Shown here one piece after another: positions 44,733 to 52,511 of a stretch of 64,000 bases of DNA. The DNA is taken from contig NC_018016.1 of NCBI RefSeq assembly GCF_000265465.1, positions 248,001-312,000 on the forward strand, written 5' to 3'. How positions within the stretch are numbered: position 1 is the stretch's first letter; each line of letters starts with the position of its first letter. Origin of the DNA: Ornithobacterium rhinotracheale DSM 15997. GTDB taxonomy: Bacteria > Bacteroidota > Bacteroidia > Flavobacteriales > Weeksellaceae. A program made the position numbers and the translations under genes. The notes beneath the pieces are model-generated. The model was not told the DNA's origin. It saw nothing but the letters and a program-made list of their open reading frames with translations, and made no database searches.

Positions 44733-45947
44733 ATGAGAATTTTAATGATAATCATTTGTCTTTTAGTTCAAAACGCCACAGCTTGGGCGCAACTAAAGAC
44801 AATTCAACTCTTTAATCCCCAAACAAATGACCACACTCCCGTGGTGAAAATAGGAGAAAATCTGATTTTTTCTTTCGATGATTTAAACCAAAATTATCAA
44901 AACTACGATTATAAAATTGTTCGCTACAACCGAAATTGGGAACCAAGTGCTGCCTTTGTTTCTGAATTTTTGGAAGGAGCGCAACGCAATCGTTTTAGAA
45001 ACTACAAAAGCTCCTTCAACACGCGAGTGAATTATATGCACTACGAAGTCAAATTTCCAAATGCCGATTTCAGTTTTAAACTGTCTGGAAATTACGGCAT
45101 TCAACTGCTGAAATCTGGCAGCAATGAGGTGTTGGCAGAAAAGCGTTTCTATGTAGTGCAACCGCTTGCAGATGTGGGCGTTTCGATAGAGCGAATCAAC
45201 AATAACAAAGCTAAAAACCAGCGTATGGCAGTGGTGGTAAATAGCCCTTCGCTAGACTTTTTTAAGTCTAATGACTACGACTTATTTATCATGCAAAACA
45301 ACAATCCCAAAGCGAGCAAAACATTGGGCAATCCCACTTTTACGCAATCGCACCAATTAATCTATAAATCTTTTGACACTAATTTTGCAGGCGGTGCTGA
45401 GTTCGAATTTTTTGACACCAAAAATATAGACATCGCGGGCATGACGACTCAAAATATTTTAAGAGATCGTGTATATAATGTATTCTTGTACCGAGTTTCC
45501 TATCCCGAGCATCGGGTTTACGAAGATCAGCCAGATCTAGATGGCGATTATTATATTAGAAACATGGCAACAACGCCACAAAATTCAGCTTTTGAGGCAG
45601 ATTATGCCGAAATCCATTTTTTTCTCGAAGATTTTGAACCCAAAGGGCAAGAAAATGTGTGCGTGGTAGGAGCCTTTAACGATTTTTCTTGCACAGATGA
45701 TTCGGTATTGCACTTTAATTCTGAATTTGATGTTTGGGAAACCAAGATTTTGCTTAAACAGGGCTATTACAATTATAGTTTTGCTACCCGAAACGAAGAC
45801 CAACAAATGGACTACGCTAGCGTTACGGGGTCTTTCTGGGAAACTGAAAATAAATACAGTGCCCTGCTCTACATCAAACCCTGGGGGCAACGCTACGATT
45901 TGCTTGTGGGCTATGGCGAGGGATATTCCAAGCCTCCTTATAAATAG
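44733..45947 (+). CDS. Type IX secretion system plug protein (DUF5103)
   Basis: DUF5103 proteins include the plug that closes the periplasmic opening of the SprA (Sov) translocon of the type IX secretion system. The 404-residue protein has a signal peptide (1-20, TAWAQ) and the diagnostic N-terminal part KTIQLFNPQTNDHTPVVKIGE, then YDYKIVRYNRNWEPS and a C-terminal beta-rich domain ending in YNYSFATRN and the segment LLVGYGEGYSKPPYK. The gene stands alone, divergent from nqrA. With gldI it is the only type IX-related gene in the window. Sure of the family; the plug role is by analogy with the F. johnsoniae structure. Confidence 0.85.
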   Translation: MRILMIIICLLVQNATAWAQLKTIQLFNPQTNDHTPVVKIGENLIFSFDDLNQNYQNYDYKIVRYNRNWEPSAAFVSEFLEGAQRNRFRNYKSSFNTRVNYMHYEVKFPNADFSFKLSGNYGIQLLKSGSNEVLAEKRFYVVQPLADVGVSIERINNNKAKNQRMAVVVNSPSLDFFKSNDYDLFIMQNNNPKASKTLGNPTFTQSHQLIYKSFDTNFAGGAEFEFFDTKNIDIAGMTTQNILRDRVYNVFLYRVSYPEHRVYEDQPDLDGDYYIRNMATTPQNSAFEADYAEIHFFLEDFEPKGQENVCVVGAFNDFSCTDDSVLHFNSEFDVWETKILLKQGYYNYSFATRNEDQQMDYASVTGSFWETENKYSALLYIKPWGQRYDLLVGYGEGYSKPPYK

Positions 45948-45950
45948 GAC

Positions 45951-46649
45951 TTAGTATAACCGAGCTAAATAATCAAAATGAGAGCCATCTGCAATTTTTT
46001 CGCATTGTAGTTTGGCTTTTTTTGCGGCTTGTTGCAACTTATCATAAGACAGATACAACCAGTCTAATTCCTCGGTTTCTCCGTTATAGTTTATAGTGAA
46101 TTCCACTTCGCCATAGTACTTTTCGGCTTGCGGAACTACAAATTCTCCCTCTTCGTTTTCAAACAGATAAATTAAGTCTGAAGAATCCACCAAGATTTGC
46201 CCCTCTGGGGCTAAAAGCGTTTTTAAATGTTTTAAAAAAGGCAGCAAATTCGATAATTTCCCACAAATTCCCGTGCCGTTCATCAGCAACAAAATCGTGT
46301 CGTATTTTCCTTGGCACAACATCACATCTTGCACGCGGGCATGTGCAATTCCGCGCGCTTGGCACACCGAAATGGCTTCGGGCGAAACATCTATTGCCTC
46401 TACACGCTCCACACTCGGCACATTTTGCAAATACATGGCATGCGCCCCTGCTCCACAGCCCACATCTAGCACTTTGCCATAAGCCAACTCCAGAGCGGCT
46501 TGTTCCAGCGGAGGCATTTCTTCGATTTCTCTAAAGAAATAATCTACTGGAAACTCCTCTGCATCAATCAGATTGGTCCGAGTAAACACCTTGGTTTTTA
46601 AATCATTTTCAAAATAATCTTTCATGGCTATGCCTAATAAATGCTGCAT
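45951..46649 (-). CDS. Class I SAM-dependent methyltransferase
   Basis: This is a cytoplasmic Rossmann-fold methyltransferase of 232 residues. The AdoMet-binding motif I is VLDVGCGAGAHAMYL near residue 60, followed by the acidic end of strand 2 (VEAIDVSPEAISVC) and ILLLMNGTGICG as motif IV, where a small molecule or nucleobase would be bound. I cannot name the substrate. Its stop is 3 bases from the convergent plug-protein stop, with no terminator visible between them. The start is kept at 46649 (MQHLLGIAMKDYF) since related proteins begin with a similar LFG-A-DY phrase. Confidence 0.85.
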   Translation of the reverse strand: MQHLLGIAMKDYFENDLKTKVFTRTNLIDAEEFPVDYFFREIEEMPPLEQAALELAYGKVLDVGCGAGAHAMYLQNVPSVERVEAIDVSPEAISVCQARGIAHARVQDVMLCQGKYDTILLLMNGTGICGKLSNLLPFLKHLKTLLAPEGQILVDSSDLIYLFENEEGEFVVPQAEKYYGEVEFTINYNGETEELDWLYLSYDKLQQAAKKAKLQCEKIADGSHFDYLARLY

Positions 46650-46671
46650 GTTTCAATCAAGTTTAGGGCGA

Positions 46672-46679
46672 CAAAGATA
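46672..46679 (-). promoter_or_regulatory. Putative -7 promoter element of the methyltransferase gene
   Basis: The minus strand reads TATCTTTG, an exact -7 box, 22 bases before the start codon. It lies back to back with the mgtE promoter. Confidence 0.45.
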
Positions 46680-46732
46680 CAAAGCTTTTAGTTTAATGCC
46701 TCTTTGGGGCAAATTATCTAGCCAAGAATGTT

Positions 46733-46740
46733 TACTTTTG
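46733..46740 (+). promoter_or_regulatory. Putative -7 promoter element of mgtE
   Basis: TACTTTTG is an exact TAnnTTTG box, 37 bases before the mgtE start. The nearest upstream TTG is 26 bases away, longer than usual. Confidence 0.4.
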
Positions 46741-46777
46741 CATAGTGTAAGAGCCTTAGCCTTAAAATTATATCCAA

Positions 46778-48100
46778 ATGAATATTTTAAACCTACAAGA
46801 TAAGCACCCTGCCGATATTGCCGAGCAATTGGCTTCGCTAGATCCTAAAAGTAGAGATGTTTCTTTCCTGTTTCTTTCTAGCGAAAAGAAATCGGAAGTT
46901 TTCCCCTACTTTGATACCGAGTTGCAACAGGAAATCATAAAATCGCTGGGCGACAAAGACATTGCCGAGGTGATGAACAATCTAGAGCCCGATGACAGAA
47001 CGGCTATTTTTGAAAGCTTTCCAGATGATTTAATCAAGCATTTAGTCAATCTTCTGGATAATAGCGAAAAGGAGACTGCCTTAAACCTAATTGGCTACCC
47101 CAAGGATTCGATCGCTAGGCTTATGACACCACAGTATGTGCAAGCACGCCCCAACTGGACGGTGGGCGAAACATTGCAACACATTAAAAAACATGGCAAA
47201 AACGCAGAAACGCTAAGTTTTATCTATATCGTAAATAAAAAAAATGAGCTGATAGACGACCTAAAAATAGGGCAACTCCTGATGGCTGAAAACGACATGC
47301 CTCTTAAAAACCTGATGGACAATAATTTTGTGAGCATTCCTGCCATGACTTCCATCGAAGATGCTTTTGCTTCTTTTGAAAAATACGACCGCTCGGCACT
47401 CCCCATTATTACCGATGCTGGGGTGCTGGTGGGCATTGTAACTTTTGACGATATTCTAGACAAAATCAAGGAACGAGACACCGAGGATATTCAAAAATTT
47501 GGGGGTGTTGAGGGGCTTGAGCTTTCCTACACCCAGACCTCGCTTTTGGAACTCGTGCGCAAACGCGCGGGCTGGCTCATCATTCTATTTTTAAGTGAAA
47601 TGCTCACGGCATCTGCCATGGGCTATTTTGACGACGAAATCGAAAAAGCCGTGGTACTTGCGCTTTTTGTGCCACTCATTATTTCTAGCGGGGGGAACTC
47701 TGGCTCGCAAGCGGCATCGCTCATCATTCGAGCCATGGCATTGCAGGAACTTAAACTCAAAGACTGGTGGTATGTGATGAAGAAAGAAATCCTCTCGGGT
47801 TTAATGCTTGGATTTATCCTCGCCATTATAGGCTTTGCCCGTATTTTTATCTGGCAAAAAACAGGGATTTACGACTATGGCACTTATTGGCTATGGGTGG
47901 CTATTTCTGTGTCTGTATCGCTACTATTTATTGTGCTATGGGGCACCCTTTCGGGCTCGCTTATACCCTTTATATTAAGACGCGTGGGGCTCGATCCCGC
48001 CACTGCATCGGCTCCATTTGTCGCAACCTTGGTCGATGTTACAGGGCTTATCATCTATTTCAGTGTTTCGGCATTGTTCTTAAGCGGAAAGTTGTTGTAG
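46778..48100 (+). CDS. mgtE: Magnesium transporter MgtE
   Basis: MgtE is a gated Mg2+ channel. The cytoplasmic N-domain (about 1-125, HPADIAEQLASLDP and EPDDRTAIFESFPDD) and a pair of CBS domains (about 130-250, with RLMTPQYVQARPNWTVGE and DRSALPIITDAGVLVGIVTFDDIL) sense Mg2+. A plug helix and five membrane helices (about 260-440) follow, with the pore signature SSGGNSGSQAASLIIRAMA and LDPATASAPFVATLVDVTGLIIYF. The 440-residue length is normal. A moderate hairpin terminator follows. No riboswitch is apparent in the 5' region. Confidence 0.96.
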   Translation: MNILNLQDKHPADIAEQLASLDPKSRDVSFLFLSSEKKSEVFPYFDTELQQEIIKSLGDKDIAEVMNNLEPDDRTAIFESFPDDLIKHLVNLLDNSEKETALNLIGYPKDSIARLMTPQYVQARPNWTVGETLQHIKKHGKNAETLSFIYIVNKKNELIDDLKIGQLLMAENDMPLKNLMDNNFVSIPAMTSIEDAFASFEKYDRSALPIITDAGVLVGIVTFDDILDKIKERDTEDIQKFGGVEGLELSYTQTSLLELVRKRAGWLIILFLSEMLTASAMGYFDDEIEKAVVLALFVPLIISSGGNSGSQAASLIIRAMALQELKLKDWWYVMKKEILSGLMLGFILAIIGFARIFIWQKTGIYDYGTYWLWVAISVSVSLLFIVLWGTLSGSLIPFILRRVGLDPATASAPFVATLVDVTGLIIYFSVSALFLSGKLL

Positions 48101-48109
48101 CATTACGAA

Positions 48110-48145
48110 AAAAGCTTTTTCTTTTTGCTTAGAAAAAGCCTTTTC
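48110..48145 (+). terminator. Likely terminator after mgtE
   Basis: A 9-bp stem GCTTTTTCT/AGAAAAAGC with an 8-base loop is followed by CTTTTCTCCTTT. The T-tract is interrupted, so it is weaker than others here. Confidence 0.5.
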
Positions 48146-48221
48146 TCCTTTGCTCTAATCGGTGTTTTTTTCAAAAGATATTTTTAAACGCATTTTTCCT
48201 CAACAAGAGTGCTTTCACTCG

Positions 48222-48353
48222 CCGACTAATCCGCACCCAAACTCCGACTAGTCCGTGTTTTTGCTCGAACTAGTCCGTTCTATCGCACCGACTAGTCTGT
48301 GCTACACACCAAACGGGTTCAGCCTTGCGCCCCCACTGGTTCGCACTAAAAAT
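48222..48353. repeat. Array of six degenerate 22-bp tandem repeats
   Basis: Four units start at 48222, 48244, 48266 and 48288 with the 12-base core CCGACTAGTCCG (one to two changes each), followed by ten variable bases. Two more diverged units at 48310 and 48332 (CCCACTGGTTCG) keep the 22-bp step. The core contains the palindrome ACTAGT. It lies between the convergent mgtE and HU-like genes, in a 363-bp stretch otherwise without genes, and is richer in G+C than its surroundings. Confidence 0.8.
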
Positions 48354-48463
48354 GCAATTACTTCCCTTGTCAATAAACACTAAATCCTATAAACTACAAA
48401 ACGATTGCAACTCAAAAGCTACACTCGTTTTTGGATATATATTAAACATATACCTTGATTAAG

Positions 48464-48862
48464 TTACTTGCCAAACTGCGCCTTGGCGTCTCTTAGCTCT
48501 ACTTTGGCTAAGGCATCTTTTAAAGTTTGCCCAGGCGTAAAGCGGATATTTACTCGTTTCACTTTATTAGGCGTAGCGTCCTCCTCTTTAGCCGCCCCCT
48601 CAGAATTGAGCGTAAGATGAAACGAACCCCAATCGCCTAATTGCACCGTTTGCCCATTGAGCAAAGCGCGAATGAGCACCTTTTCAAACTGAGCCAGTGC
48701 CATCTCCGCCTCTTTGGGATTGAGCGTAGTCTCCTCCGAAATCTGAACAGCTACCTCTTTTTCCTTTAACATGCCTACACTGCGTAGGGCTAAATACCAC
48801 TTAGCAGGCTCACTCGGCTTGCTTGGGTTTTTCTTCTGAATTTTGTTATAAAATACTGGCAT
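48464..48862 (-). CDS. Bacteroidota HU-like DNA-binding protein
   Basis: This is a nucleoid-type protein of the HU/IHF superfamily (the HU-related group typical of Bacteroidota). The 132-residue protein has an N-terminal YNKIQKKNPSKPSEPAKWYLALRSVG extension. The HU dimerisation helices are at about 40-80, including TTLNPKEAEMALAQFEKVLIRALLNGQTVQLGDWGSFHL. The beta-arm region has VNIRFTPGQTLKDAL, with an acidic insert KEEDATPNK. It is commonly found beside repeats and surface-gene loci; here it lies between a 22-bp repeat array and the foldback-repeat zone. DNA binding is expected, sequence specificity unknown. Confidence 0.88.
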   Translation of the reverse strand: MPVFYNKIQKKNPSKPSEPAKWYLALRSVGMLKEKEVAVQISEETTLNPKEAEMALAQFEKVLIRALLNGQTVQLGDWGSFHLTLNSEGAAKEEDATPNKVKRVNIRFTPGQTLKDALAKVELRDAKAQFGK

Positions 48863-48984
48863 AATACTTTACTTTTTTTTAATTCTTATTGTTTCATATT
48901 TATGATTCATATTCCTATTTGTAATTCATATTTATAATTTTTCTTTTTGTAGGGTTAATTCCTCACCTTTCCCATAAGGGAATA

Positions 48985-49030
48985 AAAAAGCCTGCAAAGT
49001 CTTTCTATAAGCGCCTTTGCAGGCTTCTTC
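48985..49030 (-). terminator. Terminator-like hairpin beside the foldback repeat
   Basis: A 10-bp perfect stem GCCTGCAAAG/CTTTGCAGGC encloses 15 bases. On the minus strand it is followed by TTTTTTATT. It lies downstream of the FISUMP gene, on the far side of repeat A. It may end that transcript. Confidence 0.6.
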
Positions 49031-49425
49031 TTTCTTTGTTCTTTTGGCTTGACCCAAAACGAACCAAAGTCCGCGACAGCGGAGTATGTGAGTCAAGAGC
49101 AAGAGAAATGGGCTACTGCGTACCGTAGGACTCCGCGGGCTTGCCTCCCTTTCTCCCTAGGCTTATCCCTCGGACGCGCTCCGCTCCGCCTACTGCCCAT
49201 GCACTTGCTCGGTAAGGCTTCGCTTTGCTTGAGCGTGAGTTGGGTGAGTGAAGGCAGGTTTAGGGAGAGCCTCCATAGCGAACTTGAAAGCGACAGCTTT
49301 CAAATAGCGGAGGCGAACCCCGTGCCGCTAGGCAAACCGCTGCCTTCGCTCTTGACTTTTTGCTTTCACATACTCTTGCTCCAAGTCTTTGCAAGACTTT
49401 GGGTCAAGCCAAAATGAACAAGAAA
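49031..49425. repeat. Foldback/MITE-like intergenic repeat, copy A (with terminal inverted repeats)
   Basis: The ends are inverted copies of one another: about 28 bp around TTTTGGCTTGACCCAAA at 49031-49058 matches the complement of 49398-49425. Nested inverted pieces such as TATGTGA...TCACATA and the hairpin TTGAAAGC/GCTTTCAA also occur. The right part (from about 49196) is shared with copies B and C upstream of the FISUMP gene. The GC content is clearly higher than the neighbours. Long open frames in it are by-products of the repeat. No transposase is present. Confidence 0.8.
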
Positions 49426-49479
49426 GAAAACACTCCACCCTATCAAGCCCCCCCCTCCCAGAGGGGAATTGAACGCTCG

Positions 49480-51132
49480 CTAATCTTGGCGACAGCGCAA
49501 TGGTTGCCCCCATTTACGATAGCTGCTACTGCTACCACTGAAGTACAAGTAGCACGCGTGGGAACTATCGTACGGAGAAGAGGTCCAGTACCAGCCTTCA
49601 GGATCGCCTGGAAGTGGATACCACCTTCCAGCGCTCTTACCGCCCGCATAAGTGAGGTGCAACACATCAGACTGCCAAGCTTGTGCATTTTTGCTTGGAA
49701 GTAAATTATTATAAGCATCCCACTCCTCTTTTGTAGGCACATGATAACCCGCAGGACATGGATCATTGAAAGTCTGTAATTGGTAATCGCTGTACCAAGG
49801 CATGTCAGGGTGGGTCATAGAACCACTGGTAGGAGAAGTATAAGTGGTAAGCTCGTGCCCATCGGCTTTTCTACCCCACTGGAAGTGTGAACCATAAGCA
49901 TTTTCATCTCTTAATGACTTAGCCCCCTGCACTGGGTTAAAGGCTGGGTGGTCTACATTGGCATAATTAGCCCCTAAATTATTGTTAAGCCATAGCTTGC
50001 CGTCTAAGCCTTTTACTGGCACATAGATAAATCTATGCTCGTACTTGCCATTGGTCATTACATTAAAGTTCTTATCTAGGATACCGCCTATTCCTTTTAA
50101 TACGACATCGTAACGTGTACCATTCATATCAATAGGGAAGGTAGCAATGGTATATTGCTCGCCTGGCGCCAGCTGTTTTACTAAATACTCGCCGTCGCCA
50201 TCTACACTTATCGTGGCGGTAAGCTTCCCCTGCACCCCAAAGTTGCCCGCAGGGATAGAGAGGCTTAAATTATTTATATCACCATTTTGCCCTGGTGCGG
50301 TTCTTATGTTGTTAATGTTTACAGCATTATATGAGCCTTTCCCATTGGTATATGGGATTTTTATCGTTACTTTTTCTGCTCCGTTGTTTATTTTCCCTGG
50401 AACAACGGTATTGGTAGGCTGGTAATACAAAGATACCGTGTAATTGTCTTTGTTCGCAACACTTGCAGAACCTAAACCTACTTGCGTTTGCAAGTCGGCA
50501 GTTAAGCCTAAATGATTAAAATTTGCTACCAAAGCTCCCTCTTGGGGCGTACCTGTAAGCGTATAACTCAACGTGGTTTTACCGCCTGCCTGCAAACTCA
50601 CATTAGAGTTCTGCCCAGAAGAAACACTCACCCCTCCTTTATTGGAAATGCTCACGGCGCTAGAAAAATCTACATTGCTAATGGGAGAAAAACCATTGTT
50701 TTGCAACTCAAACTTTACTTTATTGGCACTATTCATCGCAATACCTGCGACATAAGTCCCCTCAAAGCCCGCTGGCACTATTGCCACATTTTGGGACTGT
50801 GCACTCGTCGCATTCGGAATACAATCCCAATGGGCTCGACCACCTTTCAACCCAAAATACATCTCTAAACATTTCTTGGTCGTGTTGTAGATCATAGTAC
50901 CCTCTGCCACATTCTCAAACTTAGAACGCTCCTCCGTACTAAAATTCGGGAACGAAACCCCTTGCGCTTGCTTTTGGGTCTCTGCATCTTTCAATAATGC
51001 CTCGTTCCGAGAAATGTCTAAACTCGCTACAGGATTTGAGGTATTAATACCCACACGCCCCTCTGCATCTTGCTGCGCAAGGGCTACACCGCCCGACAGC
51101 AACATTCCTAGAAGATAAAAACTTCGTTTCAT
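49480..51132 (-). CDS. Exported FISUMP-domain (C-type-lectin-like) surface protein
   Basis: This 550-residue secreted protein has a signal peptide (1-19, GGVALAQ) and a N-terminal stretch common in Bacteroidota adhesin-like proteins (GRVGINTSNPVASLDIS, VAEGTMIYNTTKKCLEMY). Next comes a beta-rich region (about 115-350) of immunoglobulin-like composition. The C-terminal domain (about 370-550) is of the FISUMP type, with WLNNNLGANYANV, CPAGYHVPTKEEWDAYNN, GWYWTSSPYD and a terminal RCRQD. That domain has a lectin-like fold in related proteins. It is flanked by direct copies of a 200- to 400-bp repeat on both sides. Binding partner unknown. Confidence 0.8.
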   Translation of the reverse strand: MKRSFYLLGMLLSGGVALAQQDAEGRVGINTSNPVASLDISRNEALLKDAETQKQAQGVSFPNFSTEERSKFENVAEGTMIYNTTKKCLEMYFGLKGGRAHWDCIPNATSAQSQNVAIVPAGFEGTYVAGIAMNSANKVKFELQNNGFSPISNVDFSSAVSISNKGGVSVSSGQNSNVSLQAGGKTTLSYTLTGTPQEGALVANFNHLGLTADLQTQVGLGSASVANKDNYTVSLYYQPTNTVVPGKINNGAEKVTIKIPYTNGKGSYNAVNINNIRTAPGQNGDINNLSLSIPAGNFGVQGKLTATISVDGDGEYLVKQLAPGEQYTIATFPIDMNGTRYDVVLKGIGGILDKNFNVMTNGKYEHRFIYVPVKGLDGKLWLNNNLGANYANVDHPAFNPVQGAKSLRDENAYGSHFQWGRKADGHELTTYTSPTSGSMTHPDMPWYSDYQLQTFNDPCPAGYHVPTKEEWDAYNNLLPSKNAQAWQSDVLHLTYAGGKSAGRWYPLPGDPEGWYWTSSPYDSSHACYLYFSGSSSSYRKWGQPLRCRQD

Positions 51133-51248
51133 ACTTTTTTACTTTTTTAAAATTAAACTTTATGATTTATTACTTTTTATTTTTCTTTATATCACACGGG
51201 ATTTTGTATAGTGTTTCCTTTTTGCAGGGCTAAATCACCTATGTGAGA

Positions 51249-51437
51249 GGAGAATTAACTCCGCCCATGCACCTGCTCATTAACGCTTCGCTTTGTTTGA
51301 GCGGGTGAACCTTTGCGCACGCAGGGTGAGTGAAGGCAGGTTTAGGGAGAGCCTCCATAGCGAACTTGAAAGCGATAGCTTTCAAAAAGCGGAGGCGAAC
51401 CCCGTGCCGTTAGGCAAACCGCTGCCTTCGCTCTTGA
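51249..51437. repeat. Foldback-type repeat, copy B (tandem with C)
   Basis: A 189-bp unit that recurs 294 bp further on. It shares its core (GAGTGAAGGCAGGTTTAGGG onward) with copy A and continues to 51501 with the end motif TTTGGGTCAAGCCAAAATGAAC. It lies directly upstream of the FISUMP gene. Confidence 0.85.
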
Positions 51438-51542
51438 CTTTTTCGTTTCACATACTCTTGCTCCAAGTCTTCGCAAGACTTTGGGTCAAGCCAAAATGAA
51501 CAGAAAAACACCTCGCTCTATCAAGCACCCCTCTTAAAAAAA

Positions 51543-51731
51543 GGAGAATTAACTCCGCCCACGCACTTGCTCATTAACGCTTCGCTTTGTTTGAGCGGGT
51601 GAACCTTTGCGCACGCAGGGTGAGTGAAGGCAGGTTTAGGGAGAGCCTCCATAGCGAACTTGAAAGCGATAGCTTTCAAAAAGCGGAGGCGAACCCCGTG
51701 CCGTTAGGCAAACCGCTGCCTTCGCTCTTGA
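51543..51731. repeat. Foldback-type repeat, copy C (tandem with B)
   Basis: Near-identical to 51249-51437 and in the same orientation. After 51731 it diverges and ends in a different hairpin (CTTCTTTTC/GAAAAGAAG) rather than in the TTTGGGTCAAGCC end motif. Confidence 0.85.
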
Positions 51732-51849
51732 TCTTTTGCTTCTTTTCTATCAAGAGAAAAGAAGAAGAAAGAAAACACTAACACTATACAAAATCCCAAA
51801 GAACTTCTCATTTATATTAACAGCTATAAAGCTGTGCTACTTTCAACAA

Positions 51850-51890
51850 AAAAGCCTTACCGTGGAGTTAGGGGATTTCCACAGCAAGGC
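51850..51890 (-). terminator. Minus-strand rho-independent terminator in the 51.8-52.5 kb gap
   Basis: On the minus strand a 13-bp stem (GCCTTGCTGTGGA/TCCACGGTAAGGC, with two G-T pairs) is followed by TTTTTT. No recognised gene ends here. Confidence 0.7.
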
Positions 51891-52223
51891 CAAAACTTAA
51901 AAACGATTGTCGGCTATTCTCATAGCGAACATCACATAACAACTCTCCTAACTGTTTAGCTAGAAAAATTAAGTATGAAAAAAAACTTTCTACTAGGAAG
52001 CCCGTTCCATGAGAGTGTATGAAGAAAAGTATTTTACAGTGTAGGGCACTGCAAAAACATTTATTTTTAGATAAACATAAAGCCAATGCTCCTAAACGGA
52101 ACTTTGGCTTTATTTTATAATATAGTATAGCTAGCCATAAGCTGGCACCACTATTTTTTATCTTTAAATCGAATGGAAAACTACTTGCAAAAGCAAATAG
52201 ACAGGTTATATTAAGGTATAAGT

Positions 52224-52239
52224 TGTGTGTGTGTGTGTG
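52224..52239. repeat. Short TG dinucleotide microsatellite
   Basis: About eight TG units in a row, within the candidate untranslated transcript and about 270 bases before korB. Such tracts can change length by slippage. Confidence 0.7.
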
Positions 52240-52329
52240 CTTACACTTTTTCCTGTATTAAGCAAGGAAAAACCGTTAAACTTATCACAATTCATTATAT
52301 ATTGTACACACTGTTTCATAAGAGTGGGG

Positions 52330-52359
52330 CAAAGCTATAAAAAGTTTTAGGAACTGCAA
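52330..52359 (-). promoter_or_regulatory. Orphan minus-strand promoter in the 51.8-52.5 kb gap
   Basis: On the minus strand: TTG (52357-52359), 19-base spacer, TAGCTTTG (52330-52337), an exact consensus match. It points away from korB, into DNA with no recognised protein gene. Confidence 0.55.
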
Positions 52360-52498
52360 GCCTTTAGCATGTTAAAATATTTTACCAAGCCGGCAATTTT
52401 TCGCTGCCAAAAGGCTAGCTAAAGCCTCTAAAGTAGCCTAAGCAACTAAGAATTTTATGCTTTTAAAAAAAAAGTAGTTTTAGTCCTCACAAATTTAG

Positions 52499-52506
52499 TA
52501 CATTTG
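52499..52506 (+). promoter_or_regulatory. Putative -7 promoter element of korB
   Basis: TACATTTG is an exact TAnnTTTG box, ending only 5 bases before the ATG at 52512, so transcription would start at or next to the start codon. A TTTTAG at 52478-52483 is a poor -33 element. Confidence 0.5.
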
Positions 52507-52511
52507 TCATC

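Larger units (their letters stand above)
51850..52324 (-). ncRNA. Candidate untranslated minus-strand transcript
   Basis: This 475-base stretch is bounded by a well-formed minus-strand promoter (52330-52359) and a strong minus-strand terminator (51850-51890), yet its only long frame (51868-52086) starts at TTG and looks non-coding. Small hairpins are seen on the minus strand: CAGTG/CACTG near 52040-52054, GCTAT-GAGA-ATAGC near 51913-51926, and AAAGCCAA/TTGGCTTT at 52079-52112. It does not carry the signatures of tmRNA, RNase P RNA or SRP RNA that I would recognise. This is an inference from signals, not a known family. Confidence 0.3.

Noticed and set aside
47224-47481. Antisense frames within mgtE, argS, nqr, prfA and ccsBA
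   Set aside because: All lie wholly inside well-identified genes and have compositions expected of shadow translations.
48222-48353. CRISPR array
   Set aside because: Units are 22 bp in total with only ten variable bases; there is no room for spacers, no leader and no cas genes. Reported instead as a tandem array.
49049-49417. Open reading frames of 60-120 codons in the foldback repeats (49049-49417, 51293-51499, 51587-51781)
   Set aside because: They share a peptide (SEGRFRESLHSELESDSF) because the DNA repeats, not because a protein is conserved; the frame follows an inverted-repeat sequence and has no plausible protein composition or start context.
49480-51132. Diversity-generating retroelement
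   Set aside because: The lectin-like C-terminus invites the idea, but there is no reverse transcriptase and no second, adenine-rich template copy of the C-terminal coding end in the window.
51868-52086. 72-codon minus-strand frame in the gap before korB
   Set aside because: TTG start, Cys/Ser/Phe-rich translation unlike real proteins, and its 3' end forms the terminator stem; treated as part of a candidate noncoding RNA.
51782-52511. tmRNA, RNase P RNA, SRP RNA or tRNA in the large noncoding gap
   Set aside because: None of the conserved core sequences I would expect for these RNAs is visible, and no cloverleaf could be folded by eye here or elsewhere in the window.
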